64,000 nucleotides of DNA from NCBI RefSeq assembly GCF_009707465.1, contig NZ_CP046120.1, positions 3,067,501 through 3,131,500 on the forward strand, written 5' to 3'. Positions 17,668 through 26,731 of the stretch are shown piece after piece. A program made the position numbers and the translations under genes. The stretch's first letter is position 1; every line of letters begins with the position of its first letter. The stretch is from Novosphingobium sp. Gsoil 351. GTDB taxonomy: Bacteria; Pseudomonadota; Alphaproteobacteria; Sphingomonadales; Sphingomonadaceae. Under the pieces are notes generated by a model. The model ran no database searches, had not been told where the DNA came from, and worked only from the letters and a program-made list of their open reading frames with translations.

Positions 17668-19004
17668 CAGGGGTGTACTTCCCGCGCCTGCGCGCGCGCG
17701 ATCGTTTCGCCCAGGGTGCGCGACCCCCAGTGCAACGCCAGCAACCCGCCCGCGAGGCCGGGGATCGCCACGGCTGCCATCGCCAGGATTATGCCGCGCG
17801 GGCCGGTGAAGACATGGTCCGAGAGCAGCCCGACGAGCCAAGGCATGAACGACGCTGCGACGATCGTGACCATGCCGCCCAGCGCCACCACCCGGCCGCG
17901 TATCGGCGATGGCGACATGAGCTGGAGCACGGTAGGCGACAGCGAGTTGGCCATGAAGGTGAAGCCAATCTTGGCGAGGATCACCGCGTAGAAGTGCCAC
18001 GCCTTGCTCGCGAACGGGATCGGCAGCGACACGACGAGGGCGCACAGCAGCGCGAGGCGCGCGACCAGCATTGGCGTCTCGTCGCCGTGACGCGCGCGGA
18101 GCGACCTGACAGCGAGCCAGGCAAGGCAGACCCCGGCGACCGCAGCTGCCGCGCCGAACACCCCCAGGAACTGGCCGATTTGGGCCGGCGTTTCCTTGAA
18201 CAGACGCTGGAGAATTACCGCGTTCCATTGCGCCTGCGCGCCGAACGCGGCGTAGCTAAGCCCAAACCCGAAGAATATGCCGACCGTGGTGCGCGCGTTC
18301 TCACGGAAATAAGCGGCGACGCCGCTTTGCGCGGACTTTGCGTGCGGCGGGGTCATCCGCACCAGGCGCATGACGAAGACCATCCCCGCCAGTGGCGGTC
18401 CCGTCAGCGCGCTGAGCACGATGGTTGCCCGCCACGGCTCGAGCCCGGCCACGAAGCCGGGCAGCACGGCGGCGTTGGCGGCCACCCACCCGAACAGCGA
18501 TCCGCCCAGCGCCATTCCGAGGTAAGTGCCGAGCAGGGTCGCGGTCACGAACACGAAGTTCGCCGCCACCCACCGCTCCTTCGGAAAGAGGTCGGGGATC
18601 ATTGAATACGTGACCGGGCCTAACACCGCTTCCCCCGCCGCAATGCCCATCGCGCAGAGAAACAAGCCGCGGAAACTGGTGGCGAAGCCGAAGCCAACCG
18701 TCGCCACCGTCCAGATGAGAATGCAACCGGCCAAGAGCCAGCGGCGGTCGAACCGATCGGCGATCCAGCCGACCGGATAAGTCGCGATGGCGGTCACGAA
18801 CGTCAGCGCTAGCCCGGTAAGCAGCCCGATTTCGGAATCGCTCAGAGCCATGCTCTGCTTCATGGGCTCGGCGATCAACGCGATCAGCCCCCGGTTCACC
18901 GAGCCCACGATCGAGGCGAGCACCACTACGCCCAAGCCATACCAGCCCCACCGCCGCCAATTCGGGCGCGCCGACAGCCATTCCTCACTTTCGCCGTGGT
19001 TCAT
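17667..19004 (-). CDS. MFS transporter (peptide module)
   Basis: A 445-aa major facilitator with about 12 hydrophobic segments. It shows the loop 2-3 signature as GWIADRFDRRWLL and the N-terminal pattern GSVNRGLIALIAEPMKQSMALSDSEIGLLTG common to sphingomonad carriers of the spinster-like/hexuronate-like group. It would move a small solute across the inner membrane by proton coupling. ATG 19004 is preferred to 19121 because the earlier codons cross operator O3 and lack a signal. It starts 29 bp from O3 and is the first gene of the MFS-hydrolase-TetR operon. The cargo is probably the peptide or its breakdown product. Confidence 0.9.
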   Translation of the reverse strand: MNHGESEEWLSARPNWRRWGWYGLGVVVLASIVGSVNRGLIALIAEPMKQSMALSDSEIGLLTGLALTFVTAIATYPVGWIADRFDRRWLLAGCILIWTVATVGFGFATSFRGLFLCAMGIAAGEAVLGPVTYSMIPDLFPKERWVAANFVFVTATLLGTYLGMALGGSLFGWVAANAAVLPGFVAGLEPWRATIVLSALTGPPLAGMVFVMRLVRMTPPHAKSAQSGVAAYFRENARTTVGIFFGFGLSYAAFGAQAQWNAVILQRLFKETPAQIGQFLGVFGAAAAVAGVCLAWLAVRSLRARHGDETPMLVARLALLCALVVSLPIPFASKAWHFYAVILAKIGFTFMANSLSPTVLQLMSPSPIRGRVVALGGMVTIVAASFMPWLVGLLSDHVFTGPRGIILAMAAVAIPGLAGGLLALHWGSRTLGETIARAQAREVHP

Positions 19005-19032
19005 TCCGGTCCCCGTTTCATCCAAGCTTGCT

Positions 19033-19050
19033 CCATACACAAGTGTATGG
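19033..19050. promoter_or_regulatory. TetR-type operator O3 (perfect CCATACA-N4-TGTATGG)
   Basis: A perfect 7-bp dyad with spacer CAAG (CCATACA 19033-19039, TGTATGG 19044-19050) lies in the divergent gap between the MFS gene and the DUF885 peptidase gene. It is identical in both arms to O2, so one protein could repress both divergent operons. Confidence 0.82.
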
Positions 19051-19172
19051 CAAGTGGTGATGAAAGCAGAGCGAGGTTTACCGTGCAATCTAATCCGACG
19101 ATCGACCGCAGGCCCGACCATCCCGGTTCACGCCACGATCAAGGAGCCGTTAGAGCCGATCGCGAGCTGGGT

Positions 19173-20855
19173 ATGACGTCGGCAGCCAAGCTCGATTCGC
19201 TCGCCGCGCGGTTCTGGGACTTCATTAGCGAGGAGGTGCCGTTCAACGCCTTTCTTGCAGGCGAGGCCGGGGATGCGGTCACGCTGTTCCGGGAAAGCCC
19301 CGCCGATCACGACCGCCGCGCTGCGCGGGCGCGGGCCTTTCTCACCGAGCTCGACGACCTCGACCTGGATGCGCTCGAGGGCCAGCCCCGCGCCACCGGC
19401 GAGCTGCTGCGCTTCGAACTCGGCAACATCATCGAAGCGCATTCGCTCATGTCGCACCTGCGGCCCTCACTCTTGCCGGTGGGCCCGGAATTCAACACCG
19501 TCTTCCTCGCCCAGCAGGCGCACATCGCCGACCCCAGCGCCGCCGAGCTTTGGGTCAAGCGTGTCGCCGCGCTGCCGGCCTTCCTCGACGACATCGCCGC
19601 CTGCCTGAAGGAAGGGCTGGCGCGGGGCATCCGCTTTCCGCGCGCTGTGATCGAGCCCGCGGTCGCCAACGTGCGCCGCACCGCCGCCCTCGACCCTGAC
19701 GCCAGTCCCTGGCTTGCAGTGTTCGAGCGCAGTCCAGTGCGTGACGAGCCCGCGGTACGAACGGCGCGCGAGCGCGCCCGGACAATCGTTGCCGAGCGCC
19801 TCCAGCCTGCCTTCGAGCGCTACGCGGCCTTGATAGAGGGCCCGATCGCCACCGCGGCGCGTGAGACAATCTCCTGCACCGACGCCCCCGCCGGCGAGGC
19901 GTTTTACGACTTCTGGGTGCGACGTTTCACCACCACCGGAATGACCGCGCGCGAAGTCCACGATTTCGGCGTGGCCGAAGTCGCCCGGCTCGAGGCCGAG
20001 GCTGAGGCGATCGCCGCCGACGCCGGCTACGACGATGCCAGGGCCTATCGCGCGCACTTGGTGTCGGACACAACCTTCATCCTGGCCGACGCCAACGCGC
20101 TGCGTGAGCGTGCCGAGATCGTCTGCAAACGCATCGACGCGCGCATCCCCAATTTCTTCGGCCGAATTCCGCGGGTGACCTACGGCGTCGAGAGCATGAG
20201 CGCGGCGATGTCGGTGAGCATGCCGCCCGCTTATGCCCAGCCCTCGCCCTCGGGCGGCAGCGTCGCCGGAAAGTTCTGGATCACCGGCCTGCCCGAGCGG
20301 TTGCCGACCTATTTCCTTCCCGCTTTCGCGATCCACGAGGCTTGGCCGGGGCACCTCATGCATATCGGTCTGATGGCCGAACTCGACGAACTCCCTGCCT
20401 TCCGCCGTCATGGCGCGGTCAACTACACCGCGTGTATCGAAGGCTGGGCGCTCTACTGCGAGCAGTTGGGCCACGAGTTCGGGATCTATACCACGTCTGC
20501 CGAGCTTTATGGCCGCCTGGAAGGCGAGTTGTGGCGTGCCTGCCGCCTGGTAGTCGATACCGGCATCCACGCGCTCGGTTGGACGCGCGGGGCGGCGATC
20601 GATTATCTTGCAGCGCGGCTGACGCTGCCGCGCGCGACGATCGAGCAGGAAGTCGATCGCTATATCGCGCTTCCCGGTCAGGCACTCGCCTACCAGATCG
20701 GCGGGGCCAAGATCCTTTCGCTCCGCAGGCGCGCCGAAGCGCGCCTGGGAAGCCGCTTTGCGCACCGTGCTTTCCACGACACGGTGACTACGGCCGGCGC
20801 GGTCACCCTGCCGGTGCTTGAGAGGCTGGTCGAAGCCTGGCTCGAGACTGCCTGA
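19173..20855 (+). CDS. DUF885-family metallopeptidase-like protein
   Basis: This 560-aa member of the DUF885 family is recognised by the HEAWPGHLMH element (zinc-peptidase-like H-E-x-x-P-G-H), the upstream YAQPSPSGG/GKFWITGLPER segment, and EGWALYCEQLG-EFGIY, which supplies the third acidic ligand. These proteins are predicted metallo-carboxypeptidases or dipeptidases. No signal peptide is seen, so it should be cytoplasmic. I chose ATG 19173, where similarity begins; an open frame extends to 18996 across the operator. It leads a five-gene operon joined by short overlaps, controlled from O3. Peptidase activity is expected; the specificity is not readable. Confidence 0.85.
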   Translation: MTSAAKLDSLAARFWDFISEEVPFNAFLAGEAGDAVTLFRESPADHDRRAARARAFLTELDDLDLDALEGQPRATGELLRFELGNIIEAHSLMSHLRPSLLPVGPEFNTVFLAQQAHIADPSAAELWVKRVAALPAFLDDIAACLKEGLARGIRFPRAVIEPAVANVRRTAALDPDASPWLAVFERSPVRDEPAVRTARERARTIVAERLQPAFERYAALIEGPIATAARETISCTDAPAGEAFYDFWVRRFTTTGMTAREVHDFGVAEVARLEAEAEAIAADAGYDDARAYRAHLVSDTTFILADANALRERAEIVCKRIDARIPNFFGRIPRVTYGVESMSAAMSVSMPPAYAQPSPSGGSVAGKFWITGLPERLPTYFLPAFAIHEAWPGHLMHIGLMAELDELPAFRRHGAVNYTACIEGWALYCEQLGHEFGIYTTSAELYGRLEGELWRACRLVVDTGIHALGWTRGAAIDYLAARLTLPRATIEQEVDRYIALPGQALAYQIGGAKILSLRRRAEARLGSRFAHRAFHDTVTTAGAVTLPVLERLVEAWLETA

Positions 20856-21607
20856 TGCCGGTCACCTCCTCGGGCATTTGGTGGGAGACGGTCGGCAGCG
20901 GGCCGGTGGTGATGGTCGGCCTGCCGCTGATGGCTTCGCAGCTGGACATTTTCGGCAAGGACGGTGAGGCGATGCGCACGGCTTGGGAGGCGGCACTTGC
21001 CGACAGGTACACGCTGCTGCTGGCCGACTATCCCGGCATTGGCCGAAGCAAGGACCACGATCCTGCCACCATGACCGTCGATCGCGTGGTCGAAGACCTG
21101 CTGGCGGTCGCGGATGCGGCAGGCGCGGCACGGTTCGCCTGGGTCGGGTACTCGTGGAGCGGCGCGGTCGGGCTCCAACTGGCTATTCGCACCGACCGGC
21201 TGACCGCTTTGGCGATCGGCGGGTGGCCACCGCTCGGCGCACCGGTGGCGCCGCTTCTCGCCGCGAGCCGCGTACGTGTTGGCAAAGTGCCCGATCACGC
21301 CCGGGTCATGCTGCGCTGCGACGACCAATATCGGCAGTGGCCGACGTTCTACGCCAGCCTTGGCGCAGATGACGATTCGCGCGTCCGCGCGCTAGAGGGG
21401 CCGCGCTATCTGTTCTTTGGGGGCGAGGGCGACCTGATGGAAGAGTCGCACGCGGTGCCCATCGCCAGCCGCTGCCGCGCCCACCGGGCCGAACTCGAAA
21501 CGCTCGGCTGGACGGTACAGGAGTTCGTCGGCTTCGGGCACGACCTTATCGGGCAAAGCGATCTGGTTCTGCCCTCGATCCGTGCCTTTCTGGACGCGCG
21601 GTTGTGA
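20855..21607 (+). CDS. Alpha/beta hydrolase (peptide module)
   Basis: A 250-aa cytoplasmic alpha/beta hydrolase. It has the strand and oxyanion turn near LLADYPGIGRS, nucleophile elbow GYSWSG (Ser near residue 98), and a C-terminal His in GFGHDLIGQ. It is shorter than esterases with a large lid. ATG 20855 shares one base with the previous stop (TGATG). The company of peptidases and a P450 suggests hydrolysis of an ester, lactone or amide in a modified peptide, but only the fold is certain. Confidence 0.82.
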   Translation: MPVTSSGIWWETVGSGPVVMVGLPLMASQLDIFGKDGEAMRTAWEAALADRYTLLLADYPGIGRSKDHDPATMTVDRVVEDLLAVADAAGAARFAWVGYSWSGAVGLQLAIRTDRLTALAIGGWPPLGAPVAPLLAASRVRVGKVPDHARVMLRCDDQYRQWPTFYASLGADDDSRVRALEGPRYLFFGGEGDLMEESHAVPIASRCRAHRAELETLGWTVQEFVGFGHDLIGQSDLVLPSIRAFLDARL

Positions 21608-22725
21608 CCGTGGGCCCGCGGCTGCGCGTGTGCGACTTTGCCGAAGACCCCTATCCGATCTACGCCAGGCTGCGTTCCGAAGATCCCGTCTCCTTCACGC
21701 CGGATCTCGGTATGTATCTCGTCACCCGCTACGACGATGTGCGGCAGGTGTTGGCCGATCCGGCGACCTATTCGACCGATTCAGGTGCATCGCTGATAAA
21801 GCGGACGTTTGGCGAGCAGATCCTATCGCTCGACGGCGCGCCGCATGACGCGTTGAAGCGGCAATTCCAGCCCCTCTTCACGCGGCGCCGGGTGCGCGAT
21901 GAGCTGGAGGGAAAAATTGCGACGGCGGCACAGGCGCTCGTCGCCAGCTTGCCCGTCCGGTGCGACCTGCGCCGATCCTACGCCGCACGGCTCCCGGTTC
22001 AGGTGATGCTGCTCGCCTTCCAAATGCCACCGGAGCTGGAAGAAGAAATATCGGCGCTTTTCGCCATTTTCGAGCGGGCGCTGGCCGACCACGGCGAGTC
22101 CAGCGCAGCGACAGATCAAGGGGCCGATTGCGCGCGCCGCTTGCGAAGTCACTTCCACCGTTACGCCAGGATCGATTCGCCGCTTTGCAAGGATAAGGTG
22201 GCGCGCAATCTTTCGATCATTTTCTTCGGCGGTATTTCCACGGTCGAGGCGCTCATCCTCAACGCGCTGTGGTTGATGCTCGACCGGCCTGAATGGCAGG
22301 TGCGATTGCGCGGTGAGCGGGCCATGCTGCCGCGTTTTCTCGAGGAGACGGTGCGGTGGTCGGGGCCCGTGCAATCGGCAACACGCCACGTGCGTCGCGA
22401 CATTCGCCTGCGCGGGGTCGCGATCCCGGAAGGCGCCACGGTCAATGCCATGATCGCTTCGGCGAACCGCGATCCCGCCGTTTTCGCAATGCCCGATGAC
22501 TTCGATCCGTTGCGCGGCGACCTCATCAGGCACCTGGGCTTCGCTTATGGAAGCCACTACTGCCTCGGCGCGCATCTCGCGCTGGCAGAAGCGCGCATCG
22601 CGATCGAAGCGCTCCTTGATCGCTTCGCAGCGATCCACGCCGATGGCGACCTGGCCGAGCTAGTCGGCCATGAGTTCCGTCAGCCGCAAGCCCTGCGATG
22701 CAAGCTTGCTGAGTGCGCGGCATGA
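21604..22725 (+). CDS. Cytochrome P450 lacking the usual I-helix acid
   Basis: A soluble bacterial P450 of 373 aa. The heme-ligand loop reads FAYGSHYCLGAHLALAEARIA (Cys axial ligand), the K-helix ExxR is ETVR, and the PxxF-like region follows ANRDPAVFAMPDDFDP. The I-helix segment is FFGGISTVEALI. Here Ser replaces the Asp/Glu of the usual A/G-G-x-D/E-T, so the proton-relay acid is missing, as in some P450s with altered oxygen chemistry. GTG 21604 overlaps the preceding TGA (GTGA), and its stop overlaps the next ATG. Its place among peptidases points to oxidation of a peptide-derived or cyclic dipeptide-like compound. The redox partner is not encoded here. Confidence 0.9.
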   Translation: MTVGPRLRVCDFAEDPYPIYARLRSEDPVSFTPDLGMYLVTRYDDVRQVLADPATYSTDSGASLIKRTFGEQILSLDGAPHDALKRQFQPLFTRRRVRDELEGKIATAAQALVASLPVRCDLRRSYAARLPVQVMLLAFQMPPELEEEISALFAIFERALADHGESSAATDQGADCARRLRSHFHRYARIDSPLCKDKVARNLSIIFFGGISTVEALILNALWLMLDRPEWQVRLRGERAMLPRFLEETVRWSGPVQSATRHVRRDIRLRGVAIPEGATVNAMIASANRDPAVFAMPDDFDPLRGDLIRHLGFAYGSHYCLGAHLALAEARIAIEALLDRFAAIHADGDLAELVGHEFRQPQALRCKLAECAA

Positions 22726-23711
22726 CCAACCCCGACCGCACAAAAGCGTCGCCGCCAAGCCATCTTGATTTCCTCTACCCGCCGCTCGCGCCGCTCGCTT
22801 CGGGCATGCTCGATGTGGGAGATGATCACCAGATTTACTGGGAGCAATCGGGCAAGGCGGACGGCGTGCCGGTGCTATTCCTGCATGGGGGACCCGGGGC
22901 GCCGTCGCGTGCGCACCATCGGCAATGGTTCGATCCTGATTTCTATCGGTTCGTCACGTTCCATCAGCGCGGCTGCGGACAGTCGACGCCGCTCGCCGCG
23001 ACCCACGCGAACACCACGCAGCACTTGATCGCGGATATTGAGGAGCTTCGTGCGCATCTCGGGATCGAGCAGTGGCTGGTCTTTGGCGGGAGCTGGGGGA
23101 CCGCGCTGGGCCTGGCCTATGGCGAAGCCCATCCCGCCACCTGCCTCGGCTTCATCCTGTCGGGCGTCACCCTGGTCGATGTCGAGGACCGCGCCTTCTG
23201 GTGGCGGGGCGCGCGCCAGCTATTCCCCGAAGCTTTTGACCGCCTGCTCGAGACGCTGCCGCACTCCCGACGTCACGATCCGATGAACGCGCTACATCAG
23301 CTGATTCTCGATCTCGATCCTGCCGTTCATATGCCCGCCGCGCTTGCGCTGTGCCTCTATTCCGCCGCGACCGTCGGACTGCAGCCGAGCGAGGAAACGC
23401 TCAAGCTTTACGGGGATCCGAACGTTGCGCTGCCGCTCGCACGGCTTTTCCTGCACTATTCAGCCAACGTGCACTTCCTCGAACCCGGGCAGCTCCTTAA
23501 GGACATCGACCGGATTGCCGACAAGCCCTGCACGATCCTCGGCGGCCGCTACGATGTGACGACCCCTGTCGCGCGCGGCTGGGCGCTGCACAAGGCGTGG
23601 CCAGGCTCGACGTTTCAAGTCAACGAACGCGGGGCGCATGCGCTGTCCGACGCAAGCACCGCGCGGACGGTGCTCGATGCAATAGAAAACGCGAAGCAAT
23701 GGTGCAGCTGA
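22722..23711 (+). CDS. pip: Prolyl aminopeptidase (proline iminopeptidase)
   Basis: A 329-aa S33 peptidase. It has HGGPGAPS near the N-terminus, the strand-turn element FVTFHQRGCGQS, nucleophile GGSWGTALGLAY (Ser), the cap element FWWRGARQLFPEAF, and GGRYDVTTP plus a late His (ERGAHALSD) completing the triad. Such enzymes remove N-terminal proline from peptides in the cytoplasm. ATG 22722 overlaps the P450 stop as ATGA and is preferred to ATG 22713. Along with the DUF885 and M3 peptidases it implies that the imported peptides contain proline. This is the most confidently assigned enzyme of the module. Confidence 0.93.
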   Translation: MTNPDRTKASPPSHLDFLYPPLAPLASGMLDVGDDHQIYWEQSGKADGVPVLFLHGGPGAPSRAHHRQWFDPDFYRFVTFHQRGCGQSTPLAATHANTTQHLIADIEELRAHLGIEQWLVFGGSWGTALGLAYGEAHPATCLGFILSGVTLVDVEDRAFWWRGARQLFPEAFDRLLETLPHSRRHDPMNALHQLILDLDPAVHMPAALALCLYSAATVGLQPSEETLKLYGDPNVALPLARLFLHYSANVHFLEPGQLLKDIDRIADKPCTILGGRYDVTTPVARGWALHKAWPGSTFQVNERGAHALSDASTARTVLDAIENAKQWCS

Positions 23712-23734
23712 CCTACGCCAGAAAGGTTCGGACA

Positions 23735-25759
23735 ATGAACGCAGTGATCGCTTGGGCGGGCCCGCTGGGCGGCTTACCGCCGTTCGGGAGCGTCACGCCG
23801 GGCGAAATCGAGGCGGCGCTCGAAGAAGCGATGGCCGCTGTGACTCACGCGGCGGAGCGCATCGGCAACGACGCGGAAGCCGCGACGTTTGACAACAGCG
23901 TGCTCGCCTTGGAGCTGGCCTTGACCCCGCTGCGACGCGCGGAAGCCATGTTCAACGCCTATAGCTGGACCGCGGCGACGCCAGACATGGCGGACGTGCG
24001 GGTGCGCATGGCAGCCAGGCTCGCCGCCTTCGACGCCACGCTTTGGACCGACCGGGCACTGTTCGAGCGCCTTTCAGCGGTCGAACTCGATCGCGACAGG
24101 TCCGCTGCCGACCACCGCCTGCTGCACGTCCTCAAGAAGCGCTTTGTCCGGCGCGGTGTGAGCTTGTCCGACGCAGACCGCGCACGGCTCAAGGAGATTG
24201 AGCAGCGGCTTGCCGAACTCCAGGCGAGGTTCGCCCAGAACCTGTCCGACGAAGAGCAGGAGCAGGCGACCCTCGTGGACAGCGAGGGCGAACTCCACGG
24301 GATGACCGATGCCTTCATCGCGCAGGCGGCGGCGCTGGCCGAGCGCCTTGGCGCGCCGGGCAAATGGGCGATCGCTAACACGCGGATCTCGGTCAACCCG
24401 GCGCTGCAGGGGGTGAAGAACCGGGACCTGCGGCGGCGTGTTCGCGAACTATGGGCGAGGCGCGGTGAGAACGAGGGGCCCTACGATAACCGCCCGCTCA
24501 TTTCCGAGATCGCGGCGCTGCGTACGCAAAAGGCACGGCTGCTCGGCTATCCAAGCTTCGCGCACTATCAGCTGGCGGACAAGATGGCTGGAACGCCGGA
24601 GGCGGCGATGGCGCAGCTCCGCGCCACCTGGGGTCCGGTGCTCGACCGAACCCGGGCGGACCTGGCCGAGATCGAACGCTTGGCGGCTGCCGATGGCGTC
24701 CACGGGGCGCTCGAGCCCAGCGATTATCCGTTCTATGCCGAGCGTCTGCGCGAGGCTCGGTTCGCTCTCGATAGCGAAGCGATCAAGGATTACCTCAGCC
24801 TCGACAACGTGCTGGCGGCGCTGTTCGACGCGATGGGCCGGCTGCACGGGCTGACATTTGCGCCCCTACCCGAGGCGCCGCGACTGGCTTCGGACATTCG
24901 CTGCTACGAGGTCCGCCGCCAAGGCGCAGCGATCGGTGCGGTGTGGTTCGACGTGATCCGGCGCGTGGGAAAACAGCCGGGATCGTGGCAGCAGGAAGTG
25001 CGTCCTCACGCGATCGTGCCCGCACCGCAGCTCCCTTTGTCGCTCATCTGTTCCAGCCTCGAACCACAGGCGGACGGCACCGTAAAGATGGGTTGGGATT
25101 ACGCCAACGTTCTGTTTCACGAATTCGGTCACGCGCTGCACATGCTGCTGAACCGCGCGCCATATGAATCGCTCGGTCCGATGGGGGTAGAGTGGGACAT
25201 GATCGAACTCCCCTCACAGCTCAACGAGCGTTGGCTGCTCGATCGCAATTTGCTGCGGCGACACGCGAAGCATTGCCGCACGGGAGAAGTGATGCCCGAT
25301 GCGATGATCGACGCGATCGTCGCGGCACAGAAGCATCGCCGCGTGACTTCGGCTTGGCTCGAATATCTTGCGCCGGCGATCGTCGATCTGGAACTTCACA
25401 GTTTACAGGATGTCGACAATCTTGATCCACTGGCGGTCGAGTCGCGGCTTTATGCCGAATTGGAGATGCCCGCGGCGATCGACGCGCTCATGCGGCTTCC
25501 GCACCAGTTTCACAGTTTCGCGGGGGAGCATTACGCAGCCGCGCTTTATTCGTATCTCTGGGCGGACGTGTTGGTTGCAGATACATTGCAGCTGTTCATG
25601 GCCGCACCGGGTGGTCTCTATGACGCCGATGTCGCCGAGGGATGGCGCCACTGCGTTCTCACTGTTGGCTCGCTTCGGCCGGGTGCTGAGTCTGTCTTCG
25701 CGCTGCTTAATCGCTCTCCGGACCCGCAGGCCTTCCTCAGACGGTTCGACCTAGTCTAG
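23735..25759 (+). CDS. M3-family metallopeptidase (Dcp/oligopeptidase A type)
   Basis: A 674-aa zinc oligopeptidase. The zinc motif is HEFGHALHMLL (HExxH), the third ligand follows in GVEWDMIELPSQLNERW, and the C-terminal conserved block reads FHSFAGEHYAAALYSYLWADVLVADTLQLF. Length and motifs fit peptidyl-dipeptidase Dcp, which releases dipeptides from the C-terminus, or oligopeptidase A. ATG 23735 has an AGAAAGG ribosome site and lies 23 bp after the pip stop; the longer frame from 23597 is not credible. It ends the operon. Acting with the M19 dipeptidase it would reduce peptides to amino acids. It has no signal peptide, so it is cytoplasmic. Confidence 0.92.
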   Translation: MNAVIAWAGPLGGLPPFGSVTPGEIEAALEEAMAAVTHAAERIGNDAEAATFDNSVLALELALTPLRRAEAMFNAYSWTAATPDMADVRVRMAARLAAFDATLWTDRALFERLSAVELDRDRSAADHRLLHVLKKRFVRRGVSLSDADRARLKEIEQRLAELQARFAQNLSDEEQEQATLVDSEGELHGMTDAFIAQAAALAERLGAPGKWAIANTRISVNPALQGVKNRDLRRRVRELWARRGENEGPYDNRPLISEIAALRTQKARLLGYPSFAHYQLADKMAGTPEAAMAQLRATWGPVLDRTRADLAEIERLAAADGVHGALEPSDYPFYAERLREARFALDSEAIKDYLSLDNVLAALFDAMGRLHGLTFAPLPEAPRLASDIRCYEVRRQGAAIGAVWFDVIRRVGKQPGSWQQEVRPHAIVPAPQLPLSLICSSLEPQADGTVKMGWDYANVLFHEFGHALHMLLNRAPYESLGPMGVEWDMIELPSQLNERWLLDRNLLRRHAKHCRTGEVMPDAMIDAIVAAQKHRRVTSAWLEYLAPAIVDLELHSLQDVDNLDPLAVESRLYAELEMPAAIDALMRLPHQFHSFAGEHYAAALYSYLWADVLVADTLQLFMAAPGGLYDADVAEGWRHCVLTVGSLRPGAESVFALLNRSPDPQAFLRRFDLV

Positions 25760-26121
25760 TTATAAAATGCCTTTCTATCGGCATCAGACACCTGCTGGTT
25801 TTGCTTGCGCGACGGTGCGACCACAAATTTGACGCTATGGCAAGACGTTGGGGATCTTGTTTCTCCTCGGCCGGCTAAATCGGCGTTCTCGTGCCATATC
25901 GAAAACCTGCAAGATTGCGATCAGACGGCGGCAATAGTTGTCGATTAGTTCCTGCACCATCGCGGCAACTTTGCGCGCGGCATCTCGGTCATGGGAATGG
26001 ATCCTACACGGACCCAAAAGCGGGGCGTCCACACACGGACGTTTGGCGGTCGAGCTCAGTACCTGATCATTCCAGGCTCTAAAGGGACGGCTGAATTGTC
26101 GGCGCCGACCCCGCGAAAATC
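25760..26121. other. Intergenic region after the peptide module
   Basis: About 360 bp with no supported gene. A weak hairpin, ATGCC/GGCAT (25767-25784), follows the M3 stop but lacks a T-run. This marks the change from the intact operon to worn accessory DNA. Confidence 0.4.
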
Positions 26122-26541
26122 TCAGAGCCTTAGACCGCCGCCTACGATCAGGACCTGACCGCTCACATAGTCGCTCTCGGGCGAACACATTAGATAGACA
26201 CCGCCAGCTGCTTCCTCGGGTGTTCCGGCCCGGCCGAGCGGAATCGTCGTCTTGAGCATGCTCAACATCTGGGCGGGAACGCCGGCCTGGATCGACTGGC
26301 CTTCGATCTTGATCTTCGTCTCGGGATCGTCGTTGGACTTGGTCAGCCGGGTCTCGATGAAGCCGAAGGCGACGCAGTTTACGCATACCTTGTGACGTCC
26401 CCATTCCTTCGAGAGCGTCTTGGTCATGCCGACCAGAGCGGCCTTGGCCGACGAATAGTTGACCTGTCCGGCGTTGCCGTGAGTGCCGGCCATCTCAGTG
26501 AAATCATGGACTTGCAAAGTCGCCAAAGGCATCAATAGCAC
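26122..26541 (-). pseudogene. SDR oxidoreductase (FabG-like), 5'-truncated remnant
   Basis: The frame encodes only the C-terminal half of a short-chain dehydrogenase: MAGTHGNAGQVNYSSAKAAL includes the catalytic Tyr-x-x-x-Lys, then VNCVAFGFIETRLT, PLGRAGTPEEAAGGVYLMCS and the end DYVSGQVLIVGGG. The NAD-binding Rossmann half (TGxxxGxG) is absent, and homology stops at about 26490. The first 17 residues of the open frame look unrelated. It is therefore a deletion remnant rather than a working enzyme. The intact ancestor probably reduced or oxidised an acyl or hydroxy compound. Confidence 0.8.
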
Positions 26542-26731
26542 GATCTGGATTCGTGGAAAAGGCAGGACGTATTCGGACGCGATGGTTCGAGTCCGATTGC
26601 CTCGCTATAACCCGATGCGGAGATTTAGCCTCAACGCGCGCCTGCCGGTCGTTGACAATGGCCGGGCCTTGCGAAGGCCTGTCCGAAATACGACTACATG
26701 TTTCGGACAACCAGCCGCCAGTGTGGTGGAG

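Noticed and set aside
25767..25784. Possible terminator hairpin after the M3 peptidase
   Set aside because: Only a five-base stem with no following T-run.
26575..26625. Another T-arm-like string, GGTTCGAGTCCG
   Set aside because: The stem pairs fail and the remaining cloverleaf is absent, so neither a tRNA nor an att site is supported.
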